From Trema orientale (taxonomy: Eukaryota; Streptophyta; Magnoliopsida; Rosales; Cannabaceae), in NCBI GenBank assembly GCA_002914845.1, contig JXTC01000002.1, positions 3,816,304 to 3,880,303 on the forward strand: a DNA stretch of 64,000 nt. Direction: 5' to 3'. Below are positions 23,394-36,060 of this stretch, in pieces. Both the position numbers and the translations under genes were made by a program. Position 1 is the stretch's first letter. Every line of letters starts with the position of its first letter. Under the pieces are notes generated by a model, which saw nothing but the letters and a program-made list of their open reading frames with translations, made no database searches and was not told where the DNA came from.

Positions 23394-26300
23394 TCATGCT
23401 TCAGCAACGAGTTTAGCATTAGAAGAGAAGATTCGGTTAAGCGTAGCGGCCAAGCGGACCCCACCTTGGGCTAGCCTCTTCTCCACAACAGGAAGCCGAG
23501 ATAGGAAGTATTCATCTACAATGACAACAACGGAACGGAGAATTAAATTACATGGAAAAGAAATATGCATGGTTCTAAGGATTTTAAGTTCAAATAGATA
23601 GATAGATAAGTAGATATATGATCATGTAGGAAAGCAATTACGTGCTGCGTGACAATATGTTGCATCCTAAGGATGATGCACTGATGCAGTATATTAAATT
23701 CATTTTTGACATGACATAGCAGATCACCGAAAGGAATAATATTATTTAAGGGTATATCATAGTTCCTAATTGTCTTTCATTCCCCATGTTATTCAAACCT
23801 TTCGTAACTTGCAAGTCTAACATGTGTGATGAAACCAACAACATGAGAAATATGTTCACACGTTCAGCACCATTTCTCACCATTCCGCAAACCTTTAATT
23901 TCATTTTTTTCCCCCTATAGTAGTGCAAAAGGGGTAATTATAAAGCCAAGATTAACCTGATGTCCCTGTAAGGTCTAACTTTGATGGTCTGAAAAAATTG
24001 AAAATAAAACAAATACTAAGTTTTCATCAGAACAGAGAAAAAATACCTCCAAGTTTGCTGCCGGATGTTACATTAGCATAAGCATAGTTGCAAGCTGCTG
24101 TAATGCTTTCAGAAGCGTACCTGAAAAAAGCAATAGCAATTTTATCTCACCTAAACATATGTTCATGGTAACTTAGGTGAAATGAATTCCTTCACATACA
24201 TAGAATCTAAGTTAGATTTTCCAAATTCCAATCTGAATTTTCATTGTGGCTTAAAGGTTATATGTTCATAAAAATCATAAACTTGTAAGGACAGGACTGA
24301 AGTCAATTTTTCAGTTATTTCTCATCCATGCCGTAATCAAGCATCTTAAAGAGTACACCATGTGAGAAATAAAAAGGTCGCAAATCGTACAGAAAACCAC
24401 ACGAACTTACGAATCTGGACAAACAGTTAGATTATTTGCGCAAGTTCCCCATGACGATGCATCATTAGACCATGCATTCTACAACCATAAAAACAGGTGG
24501 ACAAAGAGTTAGAATTAAAATAAACAGAACATTCAAGTATCACAATTATACTCAGATAGCCAAAGATGATATGTAAAGCTAGATTACAAGAAGATTCATG
24601 AGACAGAAATTATCAGGGAAAAAGATATAGTACTTCAATTTTTTGTTGAATGGTCTGTGTCAGGTTTGTAAGGTCCGAATTATGGAATGACGCCAAAGCA
24701 GATTGAATAATCTTCTCATCCCATACCTGAAACAAAACCAAACCTCACTGAATATTGATTACTTAAATATGGTAAAAACAACACCAGACCTCATGGATAT
24801 GAGAGTGAAATCGAGTAAAGATCCTTACACGGTAGAGGTTTGTCCCGGTACTGTACCATCGTACTTGTATTTTGTTACCACCTTTATCTCCAAGGAAACC
24901 GATATGTAGAGGCTGAAACATTTACATACAGCAGAAAGTTTAGAAAAATCTGTAATTTGATTCAGAAGGAATGGAGCAGGGAATAAAATAAGAAAGAACA
25001 ACCATTCAACAGTTATTTCATTAGTTCATATACTTTACAACTGTTACTTAAAGGCTCAAACAGTTTGACATGGCTGTATATACTCTATAATTTTTGTATA
25101 ACCATAAGTTTTGAGGGGCTTTTTAGGAAGAGCAAACCTGATGGACATCCCCAAAAAAATTAGACAAAAACAGAAGTGCCTCCGTTAGATTATCTGCCAT
25201 CAAGAAAAGAAGCGATCAGAATATTATTTTTTAGTATGTGCACCTTTTTATCCAGTCATAACAGAGGTGCTTACATGTGGATTCTATGACGGAGCGCTGA
25301 TAACCAGATAGCTGCTTTGTATAGTTGTAAATTGCACCAGTTACGCATCTATCTTCATTTCCAGCTGTGTCATAGCAGTCTCCTGTTATGAAGAGAGAGA
25401 GTTTTTCTTTTAAATAGGAAAGTTCAGCATAAATTTTTAGAGGGAAAGCTACCAATGTATGTAGGTACTTTTTTTTTTTTTTTCTAAATAAAATGAGGCT
25501 TAACTAATGACCACCATTTATTACAAATTAAAGGAAAATACTTATTACTATTCAATCTCCACCCCACTCATTAGGGATAATAAGTTTTTATGCATACCTA
25601 GTGTGACTCGAACTTAGGATCGAGATCTCAGGTAATGGATGTTTTTACACTTGACCCAACCCACTTAATCAATGTATGTAGGTACTTATGTCTTGATTAT
25701 TGGCCAATCATATTCTAATTTGTGAAAAATAAAATATAGGAGATCAAAAATAAGAAAGAGAGATTTGCTAAGTTTACCGAGAATATATAAGCTTTCAAGA
25801 TTTAGTCTTGCGGCCTAATTCACCTCTAGTTTACCAAATATTTTTTTTTTTTTACATATTTGCCTATTTCCTAAGACTATCCCCATTTGAATTTTCACCA
25901 CATGATAGATCTATCTCATATGCTTAATTCAACATGTACAGCTCCTAATATTATGCTTGGATATACTTTCAATTTTTTTTTTATAAAAATTGGAAACAAA
26001 AATAAAAATTTTATTTATGTTATAAAAAAACTTGCTAAGTAACACATCAATTGACTTTTAATTTTTAAAAACAGAAAACATAAATATCCTTTGTAACTAT
26101 AAAGTTCATTAGAAAAGTACTATTTTCAAAAGTTTATTTAAAAATATCATTTTTAAAATTTTCATTTAAAAAATTCCATCGATAAAAATACAATTTTTAG
26201 AATTTTATTTAGCAAATTATCACTTTTGAAAGCCTGTTTAGAAAAGTACCACTTTAAAGATTATATCTAAAATACCACTTTCTGGTTTACTTTGCCTTTA

Positions 26301-29300
26301 AAAAACTTTTGCAAGTGAAAAGATTAGTTTAAAAAAATTTTGTCTCCAATTTTTTTAAACAGAAAACAAAAATAATGTTATAAAGCATGTTTTCCAAAAG
26401 AAATTATAAATTTCTATTTATTTAAATAGAAAATAGAAAATAAATAATAAAGGTGATTTTATGGTGGATGTCCTTTTTTAATACTTTATTTTAAGAAATA
26501 TCCATTTTTTATAGCTAAATAATCGATTATATGTATTTTTATACTTGGTATATATATTTAGATGCTAATTTTTATTTATGTATATAATATTTTACACTTG
26601 ATACATATACTACTATATCGATTATTTAGCTATAATATTTAAAATACGGATATTTATTTAAAATTCATCTAAAATCCGGTCATTTTGCTATAAAAAGGCC
26701 CACATAGCACACTCCATCAAGTAATTGCTTAAATCATGAGTCTACCAAGTTCACAATGATGCAAAGACAAAGGCAAACACAGACAACACTATTTGTAATT
26801 GACAACACTATTCATCTAAAATCCGGTCATTCGCAATTCACGGATGTCGTACAAATTGACTTACTAGGAAATCTAGCGAGTCGCGGCGTTACTCTATGTT
26901 TTTTTCTTAATTTATTAAAAAAAAAAAAGAAAAAAGAGCGAAGAGAAAGTACTTTCTCTAACAAATGTTGTGAAGACCTTCACAGACCTTTCACATTTTT
27001 AAAAATAAAAAACTGCTACAAACAATAGGGATAATTGTAAAAAAAATATCATGATATTTGAGTATTTTGTAATTTAAACTCTAAATTTTAAATTCTATAA
27101 AATAATATATTGAGATTAAGAATTTCTGAAAATTAATAGCATAAGTTGATTTTTTGAATAACTTTAAATAATAAAAGACAATAATATGCTCAAAATTAAG
27201 AAGAATAATATAGTTTTAATAGAGGATATTATTATTTTTTCATTGCTAAAATTGGTCAAAAAGTCAGTTTAAAATATTAATTTTCAGAAATTCTTAATCT
27301 CAGAATATCATTTTGTAGAGTCTAAAATTCAGGATTTAAATTACAAAACACTCAAATTTGAATATTTTTTTGCAGTTGACCAACAATATTCATAACATAA
27401 TTATTAATATTGTTTAACATCAAAAAGCTGGATACTCACTGTCGTAGTTATAATTACACGCAGAATCTGGTGTATTAGCATAGTGTAAAGCAGTGCTCCA
27501 TCGTAACTTTTTGCCAACGTCGTCAGGCCAAGAGCAAACTGATGCGAGACTCCCATCAGCTGAAGCAGGAAGCAATTGCTGCACCGCAGCTTGAGCTTCT
27601 TCACTCAGATAATCCTGAAACCAAGCAACTTTGTCTCGTCAAAACTAAAGCATAGCTCAGCATAATACATTTCTTTTTTTCTTTTTTTCTTTTTTTCTTA
27701 TAGACAAGGTAAGAAATCACTTCTTTGTCATTCCCCAAATATTTGTCCCCTATAATCTTTTGTGTCAAGATTTTCAGAAACCTTACAGGATTAGGCTAAA
27801 AAACTTTTATAAACCCTAAAATATATATATATATATATATATATCTTTCCTCCTAAAATTGTGTTTCAAACAAGGCCTTAGACTACATTAAAACTCGAAC
27901 AATTACCTAGTATGAGAAGATCCACGTACCTAGTATGTTGAATAAAAGGGAATAAACAATCAGAGGAGCTAAGTGAGTTATTTTATTTGAACTGAGAATG
28001 GCCTATATATAGGCAATACAACTAGCTGACTTGAAAAAAGACTCAAACAACTATGACATAAAAATAGGACCATGAAACCACGACTAACTGACCTGCTGCA
28101 ACTACATCAGAAGAACCAGGAAATAATAACATAAACCCATAACAACTTCCTAAGGACTAGGACAATAATAAACAACCACAGACCACTAACAACGAAGTCC
28201 TATTGACCAGGACAAATTTAATAAATGAATACTGCCAACAATCTCTCCCTTAAACTGATGTTCCAGAAATAACATTCAGTTTAATAAGAGCCAAATTTCA
28301 AAGAACTATCCCTCAAGGTGAATCAGCTGAAGTACACACACCAAGCTACCTCCTGAAGCTCTGGAATGCAGGGTATTTGAGAGGCTTGGTTAAGATATCA
28401 GCAATCTGGTTCTCACTTTTACAGTAAATGAGTTTAATGCCTCCATCATTCGTGAGATCCCTCAAGTAATGATACTTTACATCTATATGCTTGCTTCTCC
28501 CGTGTAGAACAGGATTTTTGGAAAGCTTTATCGCTGAACTATTATCGCAATAAATTGTAGTTGCTCCATCTTGCTTGAGATGCAACTCTTCAAGAATTTT
28601 CCTCAGCCAAATGGCTTGACATGCACACGAGGTTGCTGCAACAAATTCAGCTTCGGTGGTTGAGAGTGTAACTATTGGCTGCTTCTTGGAAGACCACGAA
28701 ACAGCTCCAGACCCCAGCATAAAAGCATAGCCAGATGTGCTTCTTCTGTCATCTTGGTCTCCTGCAAAATCACTGTCAGTAAAGCCTACCAAGCTTGCTG
28801 TTTTCTCTTTCTTGTAGAGCAAACCAAACTCCATAGTTCCTTTCAAATAGCGAAATATCCTCTTGGCAACGAGAAGATGCATCTCCTTTGGGTCCTCCAT
28901 GTATCTGCTTATGAGACTCACAGAGTACATTATGTCTGGCCTTGTTGCTGTCAAATACATTAAACTTCCCACAATTTGCTTGTAAAGAGTACTGTCAACC
29001 TTCTTTCCTTCATGATCCTTGCTTAACTTCAATCCACACTCCATTGGTGTATTCACTGGATTACAATTTTTCATGCCAAACCTGTCTAAAATTTCTTGCA
29101 CATATTTCTTTTGAGAGATAAAAATACCAGTGGCAGATTGCTCCACTTCAATACCAAGAAAATAATGCATCATTCCAAGGTCAGACATATCAAATTCTAT
29201 CATCATAGATTTCTTGAAATCATCAAACATAGTACTATCATTTCCAGTAAATATAAGATCATCAACATATAAACATACAATCATCATCTTTCCTCCATTT

Positions 29301-32300
29301 CCCATTTTAACATAAAGTGTATGTTCATATGGACACTTCTTAAAACCTGTCTTCATAAAATAAGCATCTATGCGACTGTACCAAGCCCGTGGAGCTTGTT
29401 TTAGTCCATATAGAGCCTTTCTTAATTTATACACTTTATGCTCACATCCGATCTTAATATAACCAGGAGGTTGATCAATAAATACCTGCTCTTCCAAATC
29501 ACCATGCAAGAATGCCGATTTAACATCCAACTGAAAGATAGGCCATGAGTTTTGGGCTGCCAATGCAATCACCATTCTGATTGTATCATGCCTTACAACA
29601 GGAGCAAATACTTCTTTGTAATCCACACCAAACTCTTGCTTGTACCCTTTTGCTACCAGGTGCGCTTTATACTTATCAACTTCACCATTCTCCCTCAATT
29701 TCGTCTTGTAAACCCATTTGACACCAATGGTTTTTTTGCCCCTTTGGAAGATCGATTAACTCCCAAGTGCGATTCCTTTCTATGGCTGAAATTTCTTCAT
29801 CCATAGCCTTGCGCCATTTTGATTCTTTGACAGCAGCTTCGAATGTTGTGGGATCACAGTCTGAAAAAAAAGCATAATATGTAAGAGAATTTTCAGACAT
29901 GTCAATACCAGCTACCTCATAGTCTTGCATCCATGCTGGCCTCTTTCTAACACGCTGAGGATGTGAACTTGTTGTTACATCAAAAGACTTATCAGGTTCT
30001 GCTACTGTTGATGAAGTTTCAGCAACTGTAGAAGTCCCATTGGGTGAATTTTCAGGTACAAAAGCTGCTGGACTTTGTTGTTGTAGGGACTGCTGCCTTT
30101 CTCCTTCATTTTCACCATCAAAATTTGTTGAAATTTGCTGTCCAATGGTATTGCAGCTCCATGACCAAGTATTTTCTTCATCAAAAATGACATCACGACT
30201 AATTACGATTTTCTTGGTGACAGGATTATATAATTTATAAGCTTTTGAATAATCACTAACACCAAGGAAAACGCATTTTTCTCCTTTGTCATCAAGCTTT
30301 TTCCTTTTTACATCTGGGATATGGGCATAAGCAATACACCCAAAGATTCTGAAATGATCTACAATCGGTCTACGTCCACTCCAAGCTTCCTCCGGTGTCA
30401 TATCCTGAACAGCAAAAGTAGGACTTCTGTTCAAAATATGAGAGCTCCAATTGACTGCTTCAGGCCAAAAACTTCTTCGAATACCACTTCTTCTCAAAAG
30501 ACTTCGCACCATATTTAGAATTGTGCGATTTTTCTCTCGCAAACACCATTCTGTTGTGGTGTGTAGGCTGCAGTCAGCTGCCTTCGTATTCTATGCTTAT
30601 CACAGAAATCACCGAATTCTTCCGAGTTATACTCTCCACCACGATCAGTGCGCAATACTTTTATTGGAGTACCAGCTTCCTTTTCAACTAGTGCTTTGAA
30701 ACTTTTGAAAGTTGTGAGAGCTTCAGATTTTTCATGCAAAAAATAAATCCAAATTTTACGACTAAAATCATCAATGAATGATATAAAATATCGTTTACCT
30801 CCATTTGACATTGGAGTTATCGGCCCACACAAGTCAGAATGCACTAGCTCCAGCACCTTTTTAGCCCTCTGAGATTTTCCTTTTGGAAATTGATTGCGAG
30901 GTTGTTTGCTAACAACACACTCTTCACAAACTTGAGTAGGTGTAGAAATTTGTGGTAGTCCATCTACCATATTTTTTTGTTGCAAAGTCTTTAACCCGCC
31001 AAAGTTCAGATGTCCATACCGAAAATGCCATAACCATGCTTCTTCCTTTAGTCTTGCAGAGAAACATGCATGAGAAGTGTTATTGAGATGAAGCGGAAAC
31101 ATTCTATTTGCAGTCATATTGACTTGAGCAATTAGACCCAGTTTTTCATCTATTATTCTGCAGACTCCTCCTTTGATAGAGACTTCATACCCCTTCTCTT
31201 GTAGTTGGCCAACACTAAGCAATTTTGTTTTCAAATCCGGAACAAATAGCACATCAGCAATGTTCTGAAGGGAATTTCCCTTGGTTCGGATTGTTACTTT
31301 TCCTTTCCCCATAACAGAGATTTTAGAATTGTCTCCAAACTTCACATTATCACGAAAGGACTCATCCAACTCTGAAAATGCAGATTTGTCGCCACACATA
31401 TGATTGCTGCAACCTGTGTCTAAATACCACAGATTCTGATTGGCCTCCTCTTTGGCACAACAGGCCAACAAAAGAGAAATTTCTTCTTCCTTCTCTACAT
31501 AGTGAGATTGTTCATTGCGTCCTCTAAACATATTTGTGCGACATTCTGATTGATAATGGCCGTATCTATGACATCTAAAGCACTCAACATTTGACTTGTC
31601 TGCTGGCATTTGTCTGTTGGTAGTTGAATGGTGGCCTCCTCGTCCTCTTCCTCTTCCTCTTCCTTGAAATTGATTATCTTGGTATGAGTTGTGTTGTTGG
31701 TTTCCACGTTCGTTGTTTGCTCTGCCTCCATCTCTATTGCCTCGTCCTCCTCTTCCGCTACCTCCAACTCTGTTGCCTCGGCCTCCTCTTCCTCTTCCTC
31801 GATCTGCTGATTGATTTGGTATGGTAGCATTGTTGTCAGTTGAAGCCTTTAGAGCTTGCTCCTCCTTGTCCTGCTGAATCATTTTTTGCTCATGAACCAG
31901 TAATGAACCTTGTAGTTCATCAATTGAAAACTGATCAAGATCCTTTGATTCTTCAATTGAACACACCACATAATTGAACTTTGGTGTCATCGATCGAAGG
32001 ATTTTTTCAATTACTGTCACGTCCTCAATCTTCTCGCCATGAACCCGCATCTTGTTGATAATTGCCATAGTCCTCGAGAAGAATTCAGAAACGGACTCTC
32101 CTGATTTCATTCGAAGCGTTTCAAACTCCGAACGAAGTGCTTGAAGCTGCTGCTTTTTTGCCCTTACTGAGCCTTAGAATTTCTTTTTCATAGAATCCCA
32201 AATCTGCTTAGAAGTTTCTTTGCTAAGAATAGTTTCTAAGATAGATCGATCAATGGCCTGGAACAAATAATTCTTTGCCTTCAAATCCTTTAACTTTAGT

Positions 32301-33137
32301 GCTTCTAACTCTGTTTTTTGTGCCTCTGAAAGTGCCACACCAGCTGCAGGTACTTCTATTCCAGACTCAACTACATTCCAGTATTCTTTAGATCTCAAGA
32401 AGTTCTCCATCAGCATGCTCCAGTGATCATAGTGACCATCAAATCGTGGAATGGCCGGCTGCACAAAGTTTTCAGAAGCCATATGCTCACTGCTGTGTTT
32501 GCAAACAACAAGAATGTAAAAGAGAACAAATAAAGCTGCTTGATGCTTTTAATTATTATTATTTTTTTTTGATGGACTCTGTGGCTCACGTTTCTCACTC
32601 TCTTTTTTTGACTCTTTGACTCACTTTTTGTAGAACTTTTGACTCACACCTACCCTCTCAACTGGCTCGGATACCACTGTTGAATAAAAGGGAATAAACA
32701 ATCAGAGGAGCTAAGTGAGTTATTTTATTTGAACTGAGAATGGCCTATATATAGGCAATACAACTAGCTGACTTGAAAAAAGACTCAAACAACTATGACA
32801 TAAAAATAGGACCATGAAACCACGACTAACTGACCTGCTGCAACTACATCAGAAGAACCAGGAAATAATAACATAAACCCATAACAACTTCCTAAGGACT
32901 AGGACAATAATAAACAACCACAGACCACTAACAACGAAGTCCTATTGACCAGGACAAATTTAATAAATGAATACTGCCAACATAGTAACCATTTTTTTTA
33001 CTTTTTTGAGATATTCAACTCACCTCTGCTATCTTACAAGTAGTATAATGACCATCACTTCCCCATCCTAGAATTCCTGGAATCAATAGCAGAAAAACAA
33101 GTTCCGTTCCGATCAACCATAACCCCTGTCTGTACAT
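23394..33137 (-). CDS. S1/P1-type nuclease (ENDO4/ENDO5-like)
   Basis: A secreted zinc-dependent single-strand nuclease family; plant members act in DNA/RNA breakdown and mismatch cleavage. Nine exons (minus): 33137-33024, 27614-27440, 25382-25275, 25193-25138, 24912-24829, 24726-24634, 24478-24411, 24120-24047 and 23515-23394. They total 894 nt, 297 codons, a normal length. A signal peptide covers codons 1-24, and the mature protein should start at Trp25 (WGSDGHYTTCKIAE), as the family requires. Zinc ligands kept: Trp25, His30, Asp69 (CSWPD), His82 (ALHY), Asp148, His154 (GDVHQPLH) and Asp182 (VWDE). Two are replaced: Asn144 (SNFFGD; family SHFxGD) and Tyr178 (NLYRVWD; family NLHHVWD). The C-terminus has RLPVVEKRLAQGGVRLAATL. 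Intron 1 holds a complete copia element and intron 2 a SINE. The frame is intact, but activity is doubtful. Confidence 0.9.
25471..25669 (-). mobile_element. SINE in intron 2 of the nuclease gene
   Basis: About 200 bp on the minus strand, ending in a poly-A tail (plus-strand T run from 25469). The head is tRNA-like, with a B-box-like AGTTCGAGTC at 25605-25614 (minus) and an A-box-like region near 25651-25665. It is flanked by an 18-bp direct repeat, CAATGTATGTAGGTACTT, at 25453-25470 and 25670-25687. This is the target duplication and shows that the insertion is complete. Confidence 0.88.
27936..28240 (-). repeat. 3' LTR of the young copia element
   Basis: 305 bp, identical to the copy at 32678-32982. 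It contains a CCTATATATAGG TATA-like palindrome. Confidence 0.95.
28346..32482 (-). pseudogene. copia gag-pol polyprotein (fossil, nearly whole)
   Basis: In order on the minus strand: gag from about 32482 (MASENFVQPAIPRFDGHYDH), then a Gly/Arg-rich linker and zinc knuckle CFRCHRYGHYQSEC. A protease motif (WYLDTGCSNHMCG) follows. The integrase has an HHCC-type zinc site (GHLNFGGLKTLQ, CEECVVSKQ) and core motifs DDFSRKIWIYFL and TDRGGEYNSEEF. Reverse transcriptase shows QLDVKSAFLHGDL and YVDDLIFTGND. RNase H shows DRRSTSGYAF, and the end reads ADILTKPL. This is the TNT1-94-like class; the finer lineage is not assigned. About three breaks interrupt it. Confidence 0.92.
32678..32982 (-). repeat. 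5' LTR of the young copia element
   Basis: 305 bp, identical to 27936-28240, with the TATA-like CCTATATATAGG near 32744-32755. It is followed on the minus strand by the primer-binding site. Confidence 0.95.
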
Positions 33138-34289
33138 ATTTGCCTGTAACAACTAGCAAGGTAAAAGATATGTTTTGGGCAGCTAGCAGTAGTAGCACAC
33201 ACTTGACGAATGATACACACATCTATATACAAGAGGGACCCTATTTTCTTAACAAACAGAAATAAAATAAATAAAATAAAAAATAAAAATAAAAGAAAGG
33301 GAGACCCTATTTTGTCAAGCACTCTAGCTTAATAACGGGACAGTCTTTTTTTTCTGCTCGTTAATAATGGGGCATTCTATATCCATTTATTTACGATTAT
33401 ACCATTACCTTTTTGCTCAAACGAAAAACACTCATTTAGAACAATTATTTATGCAATTGCTACCTGTTCATGTACACAAAAATCTCTATGCGTTGCATTT
33501 GAAAATCTCACTATTGCTTACTTTTAGTGATATTTATAAAGTTAAAAATATTTGTAGCAAGTGTCGGATACTCATTTAAAATGTCACTATGTCATTTATA
33601 GTAGCATTTTTAAAATACTACTAAATTGTATTAGTGATACTTTCGAATGTGACTAAATTATTTAATTAATAAAAATATATTTTAAAATTTTCTAAATAAA
33701 GGTTTCATTGGCCTTCTAAAAACATTACAAAAGCATATTAACGAAATGTCACAAATCTAGTCATAACCAGAATTTGGTATTAGCCACAAAAATTTGGTTT
33801 AATAAAAGTTTCTTTTTTTTTTTGGTAACTAAAAACTGATATATTAATAATTTATTTTTTTAATTGTAAAAAAAAAAAAAAAAAAAACCTTGTTGCTAAC
33901 GTTTGGAAATTGCTAATTGTTATCAATAGGTACATTTATCTCATGTAAATAAATTGAATTTACACGAAATTGAATTAATTTTCCCGGATTTATTTTTCTA
34001 CTACTATATCGTATTCAATGAAATAATTCCAATGTAACCCCTTAAGTTTAAGGGTATTTGGGTCTTTTGACCTAACTTTAAAAAAATTAAAAATTATTAA
34101 TTATCAAGTGAACTTGGACGGAATGTGTGACTAGATTCACTGGGGCAAAAGTATAAAGAAAGTTACAAAATGAGGACTAAATTGAAATTAATTAAGGATG
34201 TAAATGAAAGAAATTTATCAGAAACCTAGTCAAAGAGTAAATACGAAAACAGTGCCTTTAACTGAACTTCTGACAGGTGGCGCTACAGT
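33138..34289. other. Upstream region of the nuclease gene; no gene seen
   Basis: The promoter and 5' leader of the minus-strand nuclease should lie just above 33137. The rest is AT-rich with A/T runs (for example about 33868-33887). No TATA element was fixed. Confidence 0.4.
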
Positions 34290-36060
34290 TTTATAATTGC
34301 TTTTAAAATCCTCAACTCTCCTCTCTTTTTCCTGCGAGTCCCCGAAATTGGACGAAACAGAGCTCCCTCTGCAGCCGAGAACCGCCGTCACACCGGCGAC
34401 TTTTCAGCCCAACACGTCTACCCACACCATCCATCGGTGGCCATCGAAGAGAACCCGACCAACCTCGTCGCTCCTCGTGCATGGTGAACGGAGCTGGAGT
34501 GCCACAAAAACAACGCCCGTCGTGGCATTTTCTGGTCAAGAACTGATCATCCGACATCAGCTTCACTCACCTCTGGCACGTGAGGTCTTCTCTCGAGCTC
34601 GCCGTCTGTTTCCAACCAGTCATCGATGACAACTCGCCGCCGATGAGTATTTTCCAGATTTTGCGATTTTTTTAATTTAAAATATGATATTTTTATAATT
34701 ATTTTTGTAAAATTATTATTTAGGACGTAAAAATTATACGTTGTATTAGAGGAGTTAAAATCATGAAAAGGCGTTAAAACGATATCCGGAAGTTGTTAAT
34801 TTTTGAATTGAAAAAGTTGACATTTTTCTAAATATTTTGAAAAGGTGATAGTTTTGTAACTTTCAAATTTTTAATGGCTCGGGACCTCGAAACTGAATTC
34901 TAATTTCGAATTTGGACTCAGTGAGGTCAAGAGACGAATTTTGATATAAAATATGACTATAATTCGAAGTGGCACAAAAATTAAGGCACGTGGTTCGTGA
35001 ATCGTGCCATTTTGCGTACCACAGGCTGGGTCTCGTCTCGGGACCCACTTTTGACAAATTATATATCTAACCTAGTATTTTTGGGTACTCTGAATTCAGT
35101 GATAACCTCCGTTTCTTAATCTGAAGCTCTACTAGAGTCACTTTTTCAAGTGAGCTTACTAGGATCTCGAAACGACTGTTCGAGCACTCAAGTGACCAAC
35201 GGGAGTTTTTTCGAATGTCGTTAGCTTGGTATAGCTACCATGTTGAGGTAGAAGATCAATTATCTGATTTTATACTTGTTTTGATTTATAATTGAATTAT
35301 AATTGATTTATAAAAATCGTGATTTACGCAATAGTTTAATAAATTGTGGAAACACATTGGATTATACTAGGATTGAACTGTATGATTTTATATACATATT
35401 TTTTTTTAATTGTGATTATGGGGTAATACAGCAGTGTGCTACCCATGTTAACAGTAAATTCCAGAATAATGCCAAGTGGTATTTTTAAAGCATTGTTTGG
35501 TGAATATTTTGTATGGTTATTACATATCCTGTTACATATTGTACATACCATAGGATCACACACTTGAGTTCTATTGCATCACGGTAGTTTAGATCACTGG
35601 CGAGTTGCTGTAGCACTAGGTGAAAGACCTAGACTCCTGCACAGGTTTTTGGCTGACACACCTTCGGATAGTATCAGGATGCTGGGTACATTTGGTAAAG
35701 GGTATTATAGGGCCGCGATGAGAGGATAAGAGGTCACTCATTTATATTAGTTGATGCATAATATGTACAATCATGTGTTCCTGATTTATATAATTGTTTT
35801 ATAAACTTGGTTTATAAATGGATTTTGGAAAATTTATTAACTATGCAAGTTTGGTAAAAATTACATCTATTCAAAAAGGTAATTGAATTTTTACTGAGCA
35901 TGCGAATGTTCACCCCCCCTACTTCTCCTACTTTCAGGTTTTTGATTATCTGAAGTAGTCGTCTTGATGGATAGATAAGCTGTGCAGCTTATGTATGCAG
36001 TTCTACTCTTAATCCCTGGTGAGTATTTATACTCTGTTAACTTTCTTTCCTTATTCAACT
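34290..36060 (+). repeat. LTR-like or leader-like sequence, unclassified
   Basis: A GC-rich, CCGCCG/CACCGGCGAC-bearing patch (34310-34640) is followed by a long T-rich stretch. It ends with TTACTGAGCATGCG and a pyrimidine-rich TTTCAG near 35896-35940. This arrangement resembles long plant Ty3/gypsy LTRs, but no partner repeat, primer site or target duplication was found. The 110-codon open frame at 34297-34629 is probably chance. Confidence 0.3.

Larger units (their letters stand above)
27936..32982 (-). mobile_element. Young Ty1/copia retrotransposon in nuclease intron 1
   Basis: 5,047 bp, in the same orientation as the host gene. The LTRs at 27936-28240 and 32678-32982 are 305 bp each and identical by eye, ending TGTTG...CCAACA. 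The 5-bp target duplication TAGTA lies at 27931-27935 and 32983-32987. The primer-binding site is next to the 5' LTR (minus: TGGTATCCGAGCC). The purine tract AAGGGAGAGAT sits against the 3' LTR. Gag, protease, integrase, reverse transcriptase and RNase H follow in copia order. It is close to whole, with about three breaks in the coding part. Identical LTRs mean a very recent insertion. Confidence 0.95.

Noticed and set aside
25600-25669. Possible tRNA gene on the minus strand
   Set aside because: The B-box-like word belongs to the tRNA-derived head of a SINE with poly-A tail and target duplication. No full cloverleaf could be traced.
26756-27028. 90-codon plus-strand ORF in intron 2 of the nuclease gene
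   Set aside because: Low-complexity, Lys-run-containing frame with no domain, opposite an intron. Judged chance.
34297-34629. 110-codon ORF in a GC-rich patch as a gene
   Set aside because: No recognisable domain, Ser/Thr/Pro-rich composition typical of GC-biased chance frames, and an LTR-like setting.
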